Source of the DNA: Aquimarina amphilecti | GTDB taxonomy: Bacteria; Bacteroidota; Bacteroidia; Flavobacteriales; Flavobacteriaceae | DNA: 64,000 nucleotides | Direction of reading: 5' to 3' | Assembly (NCBI RefSeq): GCF_900109375.1 | Contig: NZ_FOAB01000003.1 | Span: 617,145-681,144 of the forward strand | In this document: piece after piece, positions 27,118-34,713 of the stretch | Numbering within the stretch: position 1 is the stretch's first letter | Layout: the number at the start of each line of letters is the position of its first letter | Translations under genes and position numbers: made by a program | The notes under the pieces: generated by a model | What the model saw: only the letters and a program-made list of their open reading frames with translations | Told to the model about the DNA's origin: nothing | Databases searched by the model: none

Positions 27118-29067
27118 TTACTTTTTGACTAATTGAACAATTTCATTCCGTCCTTCAAAAGTTATTTTCATCAAATAGATTCCTTGAATCAGATGAGCTG
27201 TTTCTATTAGAATAGTATCATCTTTAACATCTACTCCGTTATTATCCAGAACCTTTTTTCCTAAAATGTTATATACTTCAACTTCTACATCCTGTAATCT
27301 TACATTAGTTGTTGGAAAAGAAATCTTAACAGAATTTGTAAAAGGATTTGGCCAAGCTTTTACTAAAGCTAGATTCGACGCATCTATTTCCTCTACTCCT
27401 AAAATTTGAGATACCGGCTCGCCTATTAACACCAATCCAAAGTTGGTTCCAAAACTTACAGTTCCATTAGCAACTGTTCCTAAAGATCCAGAAAAGTAAT
27501 CTTGTAATTCTGTCCCATCTGCCCAAAGATCAAATACGCTTAAAGCTCCTATAAAATCATTATCATTACCTGTATATACCAAAGTTTTATCATCAAAACC
27601 ATTTTTATCATACTCTCTTTTAAAAGTATATGGAGCATCCTGTAATTTTATATGTTTTCCTGCCCCAACCGAGATGTGCTCTCTTCTAAACTTACCAATT
27701 TTTTGATAGTGTTTTAACGTTAATGACGCTATAGAATTTGGGTTAGTTAGCTCATCAAAATTCATATTTGACCTTAGGGTCGCATCTCCCGTTGCGCCCC
27801 CGCCTGAGGTTAATGTTCTAGCCGTTTCATCTCCATAATATATTTGTGCTGGTCCCGGTGTAAGTAACAACTTAGTACCAGCTTCAAACGTCTTTTGTCG
27901 ATTTCTATCAAAAACTTCTTCTGTATCATGATTTGTTAAAAAGTTCATTGCACTTTTTCCTTCTCCTAATTGATTTTGCAATAAATTATCATATCTACTA
28001 AAAATACTTTCCAAACCTTCATCCGCATTAAACCTAAACTCGAAGTTGATTAGATTCGCAAATCCATTGTTATAATAATCCACATTGAAGCCATCTCCCG
28101 TAAAATTTCTTCCCATTGTAGGAGCGTTATAGTTAAAAACTTCACCTGTCATCCAAAAATCAAGATTATCTATTTTTTTACCCGGATTATTAGTTTTCCA
28201 TTCTCTTAGCGCTATAATGCCTTCTGTTTCTAATTCTTTCCATACAGCTTCTTCTACATGTTTTACCGTATCTACTCTAAAGCCATCAACTCCATATTTT
28301 CTAACATAGTCAGTTAACCATTTGATAATATAACTTCTAGGAGATCTAGATTTACCCGTTCTTGTAAAGAAATCATTCAATTCATTTTCTTCACGTTCTC
28401 TTCTTCCTTCCTGATTCCATTTTTCTAATAACCAATCTGGCAAACTCACATTATCATTAGATTCTGTTCTAATATCCGGTAAATTATCTACTAATTCACA
28501 TGGTATAGTACCATTAGGACCTTGAAAATTACAATTAGGATCTCTTCGTACCCATTCATCAGGCCAAGATTGATTTTGATCTGTACTTGTATCAGGTCCA
28601 ACATGATTTAACACTACATCTAATAATACTCTAATTCCGTGCTCATGAGCAATATCTACAAAAGTTTCGAAAAGAACATTGGTTCCTAAATTGGCATCTA
28701 TATTAGTCCAATCTTTCGCCCAATATCCGTGAAAACCATATCCTGCTCCTGGAACAGATCCATAAATATTTTCGATAGGTGGTGTAATCCAAAGAACATT
28801 TACTCCAAGCTCATCAAAATATCCTTCTTCTATTTTATTTATTAAACCTAATAAATCTCCACCTTCATAATTTCTTAGTGGCGGTCCATCCTGAGGTCTA
28901 TTGTAAGAAATATCATTAGAAGGATCCCCGTTCTCAAAACGATCAGTTAAGACAAAATATATTGTTGCATTTTCCCATACAAAAGGTAAATCACGATTCG
29001 ATTGCGCATAACTTATCCTTGAAAAATAAAATATAATGGTTATTGCAATTAATAAACTCTTTTTCAT
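27118..29067 (-). CDS. Secreted GH13 alpha-amylase with T9SS sorting domain
   Basis: Starch/alpha-glucan hydrolase of 649 residues. Signal peptide about 1-21 (ending YAQ); GH13 (beta/alpha)8 barrel with region I DVVLNHVGP, region II GFRVDTVKHV (nucleophile D266), region III TGEVF (acid E309) and region IV LTNHDTEE (transition-state stabiliser D381); a beta-sandwich C domain (about 470-560); and a T9SS sorting domain (about 570-649; WPNPFTNSVKISF, then GIYLMKITF). It should act outside the cell or on its surface, releasing maltodextrins for uptake, possibly by a SusCD system. Monocistronic. Subfamily specificity (alpha-amylase, cyclomaltodextrinase and so on) cannot be fixed here. Confidence 0.93.
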   Translation of the reverse strand: MKKSLLIAITIIFYFSRISYAQSNRDLPFVWENATIYFVLTDRFENGDPSNDISYNRPQDGPPLRNYEGGDLLGLINKIEEGYFDELGVNVLWITPPIENIYGSVPGAGYGFHGYWAKDWTNIDANLGTNVLFETFVDIAHEHGIRVLLDVVLNHVGPDTSTDQNQSWPDEWVRRDPNCNFQGPNGTIPCELVDNLPDIRTESNDNVSLPDWLLEKWNQEGRREREENELNDFFTRTGKSRSPRSYIIKWLTDYVRKYGVDGFRVDTVKHVEEAVWKELETEGIIALREWKTNNPGKKIDNLDFWMTGEVFNYNAPTMGRNFTGDGFNVDYYNNGFANLINFEFRFNADEGLESIFSRYDNLLQNQLGEGKSAMNFLTNHDTEEVFDRNRQKTFEAGTKLLLTPGPAQIYYGDETARTLTSGGGATGDATLRSNMNFDELTNPNSIASLTLKHYQKIGKFRREHISVGAGKHIKLQDAPYTFKREYDKNGFDDKTLVYTGNDNDFIGALSVFDLWADGTELQDYFSGSLGTVANGTVSFGTNFGLVLIGEPVSQILGVEEIDASNLALVKAWPNPFTNSVKISFPTTNVRLQDVEVEVYNILGKKVLDNNGVDVKDDTILIETAHLIQGIYLMKITFEGRNEIVQLVKK

Positions 29068-29166
29068 TGTGCGTTTTTTTGGTTTTTGTTTGTGTTTGAT
29101 ATACGTATAAGTTTAATTTGTTTAAGTCTAAGACGCAGATAGCGTACTTATTCTTATAATTCTAGA

Positions 29167-29174
29167 AAACGTTT
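29167..29174. promoter_or_regulatory. CG-centred AAACGTTT site upstream of the amylase gene
   Basis: This 8-base palindrome lies 100 bases upstream of the amylase start and 87 bases before the divergent gene at 29261. LacI-family regulators of alpha-glucan genes commonly bind CG-centred palindromes, but no such regulator is in the window and flanking symmetry is poor. Confidence 0.25.
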
Positions 29175-29260
29175 CTTTTATAAAACTATTAGACCTCTTT
29201 TTTACGAAAACCTTTGATTGTTAATAAATTGCACCAAAATCATTAAAATATAGTTCTTAC

Positions 29261-29518
29261 ATGAAGTATGCTATTAGAATATTATTCACTGCTGTAGTCG
29301 CTCTTGTCGCTATTGGCTATTACTACAAAAATTCTGGAGATCATCTTACCGGTGACAAGTGGGTTGGTTTAGGAATACTAGGAGCTTCCTTTATATTAAT
29401 GCCCTTATTTATATATCATAGGTGGAAGGACAAAAAGGTAAAAGATTACATGCTTACCGAGGATAACATTAAGAAAATGAGGGACTTCAACAATAAGGAA
29501 AAAACTGACAAAGATTAA
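29261..29518 (+). CDS. Small membrane protein of unknown function
   Basis: 85 residues with two predicted transmembrane helices (about 4-22 and 34-55) joined by a short polar loop, and a Lys/Asp/Glu-rich cytoplasmic tail (56-85). No family recognised. It lies 83 bases upstream of the cold-shock gene on the same strand, so may be co-transcribed, though cspA seems to have promoter-like sequence of its own. Confidence 0.65.
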   Translation: MKYAIRILFTAVVALVAIGYYYKNSGDHLTGDKWVGLGILGASFILMPLFIYHRWKDKKVKDYMLTEDNIKKMRDFNNKEKTDKD

Positions 29519-29601
29519 AATTATGCAAATATTTACATTTTAATAACAAATCTTTTTGCATTAAAAGTTACCTTTATATTTCATAATATTATCTTATTAC
29601 A

Positions 29602-29799
29602 ATGGAAGGAACAGTAAAATTTTTCAATGAATCCAAAGGTTACGGGTTCATTACCAACGATGAAACAGGAAAAGACATCTTTGTACACGCTTCAGGATTA
29701 AATGGCGAAGCACTTAATGAAGGTGATAAAGTAGAGTATGAAGAAGAAGAAGGAAGAAAAGGAATTATCGCAGCTCAAGTTCGCGTGATTCATGATTAA
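29602..29799 (+). CDS. Cold-shock domain RNA-binding protein
   Basis: A 65-residue single-domain CspA-like protein that binds single-stranded RNA/DNA and melts RNA structure. RNP1 KGYGFITND (about 13-21) and RNP2 DIFVHASGL (about 25-33) are intact. Length matches the family (65-70). The 5' gap holds a TATATTTC near-match to the -7 box at 29575-29582 with TTTG 16 bases upstream. A rho-independent terminator follows at once. Confidence 0.95.
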   Translation: MEGTVKFFNESKGYGFITNDETGKDIFVHASGLNGEALNEGDKVEYEEEEGRKGIIAAQVRVIHD

Positions 29800-29822
29800 G
29801 ATAAAAATCTCTAAGTTTCACG

Positions 29823-29849
29823 GACGCTACATCTTGTAGCGTCTTTTTT
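29823..29849 (+). terminator. Terminator of the cold-shock gene
   Basis: Nine-base stem GACGCTACA / TGTAGCGTC with TCT loop (29823-29843) followed by six T. It abuts the stop codon of the convergent gene at 29851. Confidence 0.88.
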
Positions 29850-29850
29850 A

Positions 29851-30627
29851 TTAATCTATGTTATATTTCTTTTTAAACACCTCACTCTGATCCATTAAGA
29901 AATCCAAAATTTTCAATTCATCTTTTGTTTTAAGAATGACTTTTATTTCACTTTTTTCTTTTATAAAATCTAAAAAATTATAAAACTCTGTTTCGGGTAT
30001 TTTTAATTCCTCGACAAAGAATTCTTCTCTATAAAAATCTGTTATTTCTCCTGTAGATTCAATTTGTTTAGATCTCTTTTTAAAAGCTCGAGATACCAGA
30101 TTAACTAATATCCCTATATCAATTGAAATAGATGCTTGACTATTACCTCCTCCCAAAGCTATATTCCGCACTGGTGACTGGGCATCATCTTGCCAGACAA
30201 TTCTCATTTTCTTAATCTGAGCTGCATTCCATAATGGTAACCTATCCTCGTATGTTGGAATTTCCTGAATATCTTTTTGTATGTCTCCTGATAAAATATA
30301 TTCAGATATTCTTACCTCATCGAGTTGATTAACCTGAGGTTCTAAAAATACCAAGAAAGTATCTGATTGTAAATCTTTACTAGTAACTACATGTTTTTTT
30401 AATTGAAACTGAATGGATGAAAATGCAATTTCATCACCTGGATCTGCTTTTATTTTAAAGTATCCTAATGAATTATTAATTGTACCCGTTCCTTTAGTAA
30501 GGTTAATTATATTCACTGCTTCTAACTCCAATGTATCCACTATGATTTTTCCTTTAAGCAAAGAACTTTTCTGACCAAACCCTAAAAAAGTAATTAATAA
30601 AAATAGAAAGAGAATATTTTTTCGCAT
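29851..30627 (-). CDS. Carboxypeptidase-regulatory-like domain protein (tandem copy 2)
   Basis: A 258-residue exported protein: signal peptide (about 1-18, ending GFGQ), then a CarboxypepD_reg-like beta-sandwich (about 22-110; LKGKIIVDTLELEAVNIINL, KGTGTINNSLGYFKI and DEIAFSSIQFQLKKHVVT), then a charged helical C-terminal region with FYREEFFVEELKIPETE and DELKILDFLMDQSEVF. The frame is open further upstream to 30699, but the extra 24 residues are not signal-like; ATG at 30627 is the sensible start. It lies 28 bases after its paralogue and is probably co-transcribed. Role unknown; such domains also open SusC transporters, but no barrel follows here. Confidence 0.8.
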   Translation of the reverse strand: MRKNILFLFLLITFLGFGQKSSLLKGKIIVDTLELEAVNIINLTKGTGTINNSLGYFKIKADPGDEIAFSSIQFQLKKHVVTSKDLQSDTFLVFLEPQVNQLDEVRISEYILSGDIQKDIQEIPTYEDRLPLWNAAQIKKMRIVWQDDAQSPVRNIALGGGNSQASISIDIGILVNLVSRAFKKRSKQIESTGEITDFYREEFFVEELKIPETEFYNFLDFIKEKSEIKVILKTKDELKILDFLMDQSEVFKKKYNID

Positions 30628-30655
30628 TTGTTTATTCAAATAGTATAATACATTT

Positions 30656-31435
30656 TCAGTTTTTCTCTTTTTGGAAATTTTTGGTGTTAAAGACTTCACT
30701 TTGATTAATTAAGTATTCTAATACTCTTAACTCATCCCCTGTTTTTAATACTTTTTTTGTTTCTACTTTTTGATTTAAATAATCAATAAAATTGTATACT
30801 TCTATTTCTGGTATTTCTAATTCATTTACTAAAAAATCACCATTATAAAAATCAGATACTTCTGGAATACGAACTACTTTTTTGGGTTTTCTTTTCTTAA
30901 AAAGACTCGCAATCATTCTACCTGTAGCTATAAAATTAAAAGCAGTTGCATTTTTTCTATGATCAACTGTTGTGTTTCTAACCGTTGCAGCGCCCATTTC
31001 GTGTACAAAAGGAGTAGTATCTAATAGTTTTGCATTAAACATCGGTAATTTATCCTCAATTGTTTCAATTTTCTTTATATCCTCCTTAGCTTCTCCTGAA
31101 AGATTATACCGAGAAATAGTAACTTCATCTAATTCATTCACCTTGATTTCTAATTGTATGGATAAACTCGCTTTTTTTAGATCATTTTTAGTAACAATAT
31201 GTGATTTTTGATAATATTGGACTGAAGAAAAAACGATTGTATCCCCTTTATTAGCTCTTATTTCAAAAAAACCAACTTTATCATTTATTGTTCCTATGCC
31301 TTTGGTAATATTTATAATATTTACAGATTGCCGATGAATCGTATCTGTGACTATTTTACCTCTTAAAATCTCATTATCTTGAGAAAAGCCAACAGAGCTC
31401 ATCAAAGAAATAATAACGTATAATTCTTTTCTCAT
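30656..31435 (-). CDS. Carboxypeptidase-regulatory-like domain protein (tandem copy 1)
   Basis: 259 residues, with the same layout as the next gene: signal peptide (about 1-18), beta-sandwich (about 22-110; LRGKIVTDTIHRQSVNIINI, GTINDKVGFFEIRAN, DTIVFSSVQYYQKSHIVT), LDEVTISRYNLSGEA, and a C-terminal part with FYNGDFLVNELEIPEIEVYN and DELRVLEYLINQSEVF. The two proteins align over their whole length, so arose by tandem duplication. No enzymatic motif. Likely periplasmic or outer-membrane associated. Confidence 0.8.
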   Translation of the reverse strand: MRKELYVIISLMSSVGFSQDNEILRGKIVTDTIHRQSVNIINITKGIGTINDKVGFFEIRANKGDTIVFSSVQYYQKSHIVTKNDLKKASLSIQLEIKVNELDEVTISRYNLSGEAKEDIKKIETIEDKLPMFNAKLLDTTPFVHEMGAATVRNTTVDHRKNATAFNFIATGRMIASLFKKRKPKKVVRIPEVSDFYNGDFLVNELEIPEIEVYNFIDYLNQKVETKKVLKTGDELRVLEYLINQSEVFNTKNFQKEKN

Positions 31436-31505
31436 TTTGATTGATTCTATAAAAAAGACTGAGATCTATAAAAACAGTTGCAAGTAAAAATTTTACATCA
31501 GAATA

Positions 31506-32168
31506 TTAAAACAGGTTCGACACCTTATCTGTTTTATGAATTTTTAGTTTTGGTATGATTTTCAAAAAGGCTAGTGCTGTAATAAAAGCATCACCCGAAG
31601 CAGTATGTCTATCACTTTTGGAAATTTTTAAATCGTCACATAATTCATCTAAAGCATACTGAACGTGTTTTCTATTACTACGATATACAAGATGTTTAGT
31701 TTTTCGAAAAAGGACACCTGTATCCAAAAACTTATTTTTTAACGTCCCTAACCCATGTCTTTTTAAAGCACTATTTATCATTTTCTTATCAAAATCAGCA
31801 TGATGTGCTATTAATATAGCGTTTCCGATATATTCTAGAAATAACTCAATCGCTTTAAATTCTAATATCGTATCAAAATTATTATTCTTTCGAATCCCGT
31901 GTATCTCTACTGTATTGGAATTAAAAACATCTTGTTCTAGATACAACTCCAATTGATCCGCTACATCAATTGCAACATTGTTAATAGCAACACATCCAAT
32001 AGATAAAATTCTATCATTAGAATAATCAAAACCTGTAGTTTCTGTATCAAAAGCAACAAACCTAACCGCTTCAATAATCCTTTTTGAAGGTTGATTTTCA
32101 AAAAGCGCAAGATAATTTTTCCAGAAATCTGGAAACTCTTTATTTCTATTTAGAGACCAAAAACTCAT
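31506..32168 (-). CDS. DEDDh 3'-5' exonuclease (DNA polymerase III epsilon-like)
   Basis: A 220-residue nuclease. ExoI AFDTETTGFDYSNDRI (Asp and Glu metal ligands), ExoII LIAHHADFDKKMI, ExoIII HTASGDAFITALAFL with the His and Asp of the DEDDh type. It could proofread, trim RNA or degrade DNA ends; without the polymerase-binding tail it is unlikely to be the main DnaQ. Its ATG follows the stop codon of the upstream cNMP/CBS/nucleotidyltransferase gene with no gap. This two-gene pairing recurs in bacteria and suggests a shared pathway. Confidence 0.9.
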   Translation of the reverse strand: MSFWSLNRNKEFPDFWKNYLALFENQPSKRIIEAVRFVAFDTETTGFDYSNDRILSIGCVAINNVAIDVADQLELYLEQDVFNSNTVEIHGIRKNNNFDTILEFKAIELFLEYIGNAILIAHHADFDKKMINSALKRHGLGTLKNKFLDTGVLFRKTKHLVYRSNRKHVQYALDELCDDLKISKSDRHTASGDAFITALAFLKIIPKLKIHKTDKVSNLF

Positions 32169-34088
32169 CTACATCAATGTTTTTAACTGAAAACGTACTC
32201 TTAATACCTCTTGTATATCACGAATAGGCTTAAAACATCTTTTAAGCTTCAATTTATCACTCTTGCTTAACGTATTTAATTTTATAAACCTTCCAGAATC
32301 TTTGTGCATTAAACCTTGACGTGTTCTAAACTTAAGTAATACCCTAAAAGCCTTCGCACAACTTTCAAAAAGTTCTTTATTATTTGATTCTAATTCTGCT
32401 AACTTTTCATAGCGGAGTAATGTATTATTTACTCCTTTTAAATTATGATATAAAGATAAAATTCTTGCACCATCAATTAAAACCATCATAGCTCTAGTTT
32501 TAATATCAAAAGTGTCTTTATGTTCTCCATTTTGTTCGACTAAAAATTGTTTAAAGAAACCTAAAGGTGATGGTTTTTGTAATGCACTAACCCCTAATAA
32601 ACCTAAAAATCTTTTACTCTTATTGACACCATCGAAAACTACGTCGGATAGTTGATTGACCATCCCTGAATCTCCATAAACCAATTGAAAATCAAAAAAT
32701 ATTGATGAAAGCAAAGTGCTTTCTTCTGTTGGAGTAGTCATCCAAGTTCTAAATTGTGTTTCCCATTCTGTAACGGACATACACCATCTTGGGTTGCTCG
32801 CCATCATTTCTGCCGGACAATACTCAAACCCTATTGTGTGCAAGTTTTTGGTAATCGCCCGAGCTAATTCTAAAAAGTAACTTTGAGTTGATTCATATGC
32901 TTCTTTACTAACATCTTCAAATACTATAGCATTATCTTGATCTGTTAATAATAACTGTTCTCTTCTTCCTTGACTCCCCAAAACTAAAAAACTAAATTTT
33001 ACGTGTGGAGGCTCGGACATTTCTTTTAATGACAATTCTATCGTTTTAACCACCAATGCATCATTAACTTCCGAAATAAGATTTAGTATATGCAATGTTG
33101 GAATATCTTGCTCTAAATACGTTTTAAGCAATCTTTCTAACTGTTTTCTTATGTACCTAAGTCTTTGTATTTTTTTAGCTCTTTTTATTCCCTTAATCAA
33201 TACTGAAGGATTATTCCCAAAGGATACTAGCAAATCATGATCTGAAAAAACTCCAACCAATTTTGAACTGCGTGTTCCATCTTTAGTTATACAGAGATGA
33301 CTAATATTATTTTTTATCAACGCAATTTGTGCTTCTGCAATAGTTAATTTTTTACCATATGTTTTAACAGGTGTATTCATAATCTCAGGAACCATAGCCG
33401 TAGCTGGAAACAAACCTGTAGCCACTTTTGCTCTAAGATCACTATCTGTTATAATGCCTATTGGATATCTATTTTCATCAGTAACAACCACAGCATCTAC
33501 CTTGCGATTATTCATCTCTAAAGCAATATCTTTTACAATAGTAGATGAGGTACAGATAAGTGGCTTTTTGCGATAAGAAATAGTTCGTAAAGTAGAAAGA
33601 TCATTTGCAGTATCAATAGATATGGTATTATCAATTCTTTTCCCTTTTTCTGTCTCTGTGTAATAGTTTCTCGCATGAGTTGCAAATGTTTCTAAAAGAA
33701 ATGAATTCACGTCTTTATTTTCATCAATAAAAGGTTTGAAAACTGACGAAGGAATTGCGTATACAATAGACTCTTCATTAGCTAAAGAGGCCATTCGATA
33801 ATTTTTTTTAATAATCATGATACGAAGCCCAAAAAGATCTCCAGTATCACATATATCCACTAAATCTTTTTCATTCCCAATATTTCTATATAATCCAATT
33901 GCTCCCTCCCTTACTATATAAAATTCGTCGTGGCACTTTTCATCTTGTTTAAATACATATTCTCCCTTTTCTAAATACAACACTCTAATTTGACCAGAAA
34001 TCATTAGCAATTCTTCCTTACCTAACATACTAAAAGGTGGAAATTGTTTTAAAAAATCCTGAATCCGTTCTGCAATTGTATTTTTCAT
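32169..34088 (-). CDS. cNMP-binding / CBS / DUF294 nucleotidyltransferase protein
   Basis: A 639-residue cytoplasmic multi-domain protein. Order: cyclic-nucleotide-binding domain (about 10-135; EYVFKQDEKCHDEFYIVREG), two CBS domains (about 165-285; DAVVVTDENRYPIGIITDSD and ISHLCITKDG), a DUF294 GlnD-like nucleotidyltransferase domain (about 310-470; LVLGSQGRREQLLLTDQDNA holding the G-S and D-x-D metal motif), and a DUF294 C-terminal helical domain (about 490-639). The domain set points to nucleotide sensing coupled to nucleotidylyl transfer onto a protein, nucleotide or RNA. Target unknown. It is translationally adjacent to the exonuclease gene and 16 bases from tadA. Confidence 0.9.
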   Translation of the reverse strand: MKNTIAERIQDFLKQFPPFSMLGKEELLMISGQIRVLYLEKGEYVFKQDEKCHDEFYIVREGAIGLYRNIGNEKDLVDICDTGDLFGLRIMIIKKNYRMASLANEESIVYAIPSSVFKPFIDENKDVNSFLLETFATHARNYYTETEKGKRIDNTISIDTANDLSTLRTISYRKKPLICTSSTIVKDIALEMNNRKVDAVVVTDENRYPIGIITDSDLRAKVATGLFPATAMVPEIMNTPVKTYGKKLTIAEAQIALIKNNISHLCITKDGTRSSKLVGVFSDHDLLVSFGNNPSVLIKGIKRAKKIQRLRYIRKQLERLLKTYLEQDIPTLHILNLISEVNDALVVKTIELSLKEMSEPPHVKFSFLVLGSQGRREQLLLTDQDNAIVFEDVSKEAYESTQSYFLELARAITKNLHTIGFEYCPAEMMASNPRWCMSVTEWETQFRTWMTTPTEESTLLSSIFFDFQLVYGDSGMVNQLSDVVFDGVNKSKRFLGLLGVSALQKPSPLGFFKQFLVEQNGEHKDTFDIKTRAMMVLIDGARILSLYHNLKGVNNTLLRYEKLAELESNNKELFESCAKAFRVLLKFRTRQGLMHKDSGRFIKLNTLSKSDKLKLKRCFKPIRDIQEVLRVRFQLKTLM

Positions 34089-34104
34089 GAAGATTTTATT
34101 AATA

Positions 34105-34554
34105 TCAATTCAAATTACGTTTTTCAATAAAAAATCGCTTAAGTATTTCGCCACATTCTTCTTCTAATACACCACCAGTCATTTTTGTCTTAGGGTGTAA
34201 TTTTGTTCCCATATTTATACATCCCCGTTGTTCATCCCTTGCTCCATATACTATCTTACCAATCTGACTCCAAAACAAAGCTCCAGCACACATTTGACAA
34301 GGTTCTATGGTAACATATAACGTACATTCTTTTAAATACTTACCTCCTAAAAAATTAGCTGCAGCCGTAATAGCCTGCATTTCAGCATGAGCCGTAACAT
34401 CATTTAATAGCTCCGTTAGATTATGCGCTCTAGCAATAACTCTATCAGCAACCACTATCACTGCTCCAATAGGTATTTCTCCTTTCTCATAAGCTGCTTC
34501 AGCTTCCTGAAGTGCTTTTCTCATAAAATGTGAATCGTCGTATGGATCAAACAT
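34105..34554 (-). CDS. tadA: tRNA-specific adenosine deaminase
   Basis: It converts adenosine to inosine at the wobble position of tRNA-Arg(ACG). 149 residues, usual length. The zinc site and proton shuttle are complete: H56-A-E58 (NDVTAHAEMQAI) and PCQMC with C86 and C89. The N-terminus DDSHFMRKALQEAEAAYEKG is typical of TadA rather than guanine or cytosine deaminases. It is the first gene of a minus-strand cluster with the nucleotidyltransferase and exonuclease genes. Confidence 0.93.
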   Translation of the reverse strand: MFDPYDDSHFMRKALQEAEAAYEKGEIPIGAVIVVADRVIARAHNLTELLNDVTAHAEMQAITAAANFLGGKYLKECTLYVTIEPCQMCAGALFWSQIGKIVYGARDEQRGCINMGTKLHPKTKMTGGVLEEECGEILKRFFIEKRNLN

Positions 34555-34677
34555 AAACTTATTTTAATTTAGAGTAAAACTAATAAATATAATCCTTCTT
34601 ATTTTCAATGTATTCAGCTTTATAAGAAACTCTCTTAATTAATTTTATAAGCAACCATCGGAATTACTGATTAGAGA

Positions 34678-34709
34678 TTGTTACAGCTCATTTCAAAATA
34701 GTACTTTTA
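34678..34709 (+). promoter_or_regulatory. Candidate dxs promoter
   Basis: TTG at 34678-34680, a 21-base spacer and TACTTTTA (7 of 8 to TAnnTTTG) at 34702-34709. The box ends only 4 bases before the ATG, so the transcript would be leaderless or nearly so. Confidence 0.4.
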
Positions 34710-34713
34710 CTGA

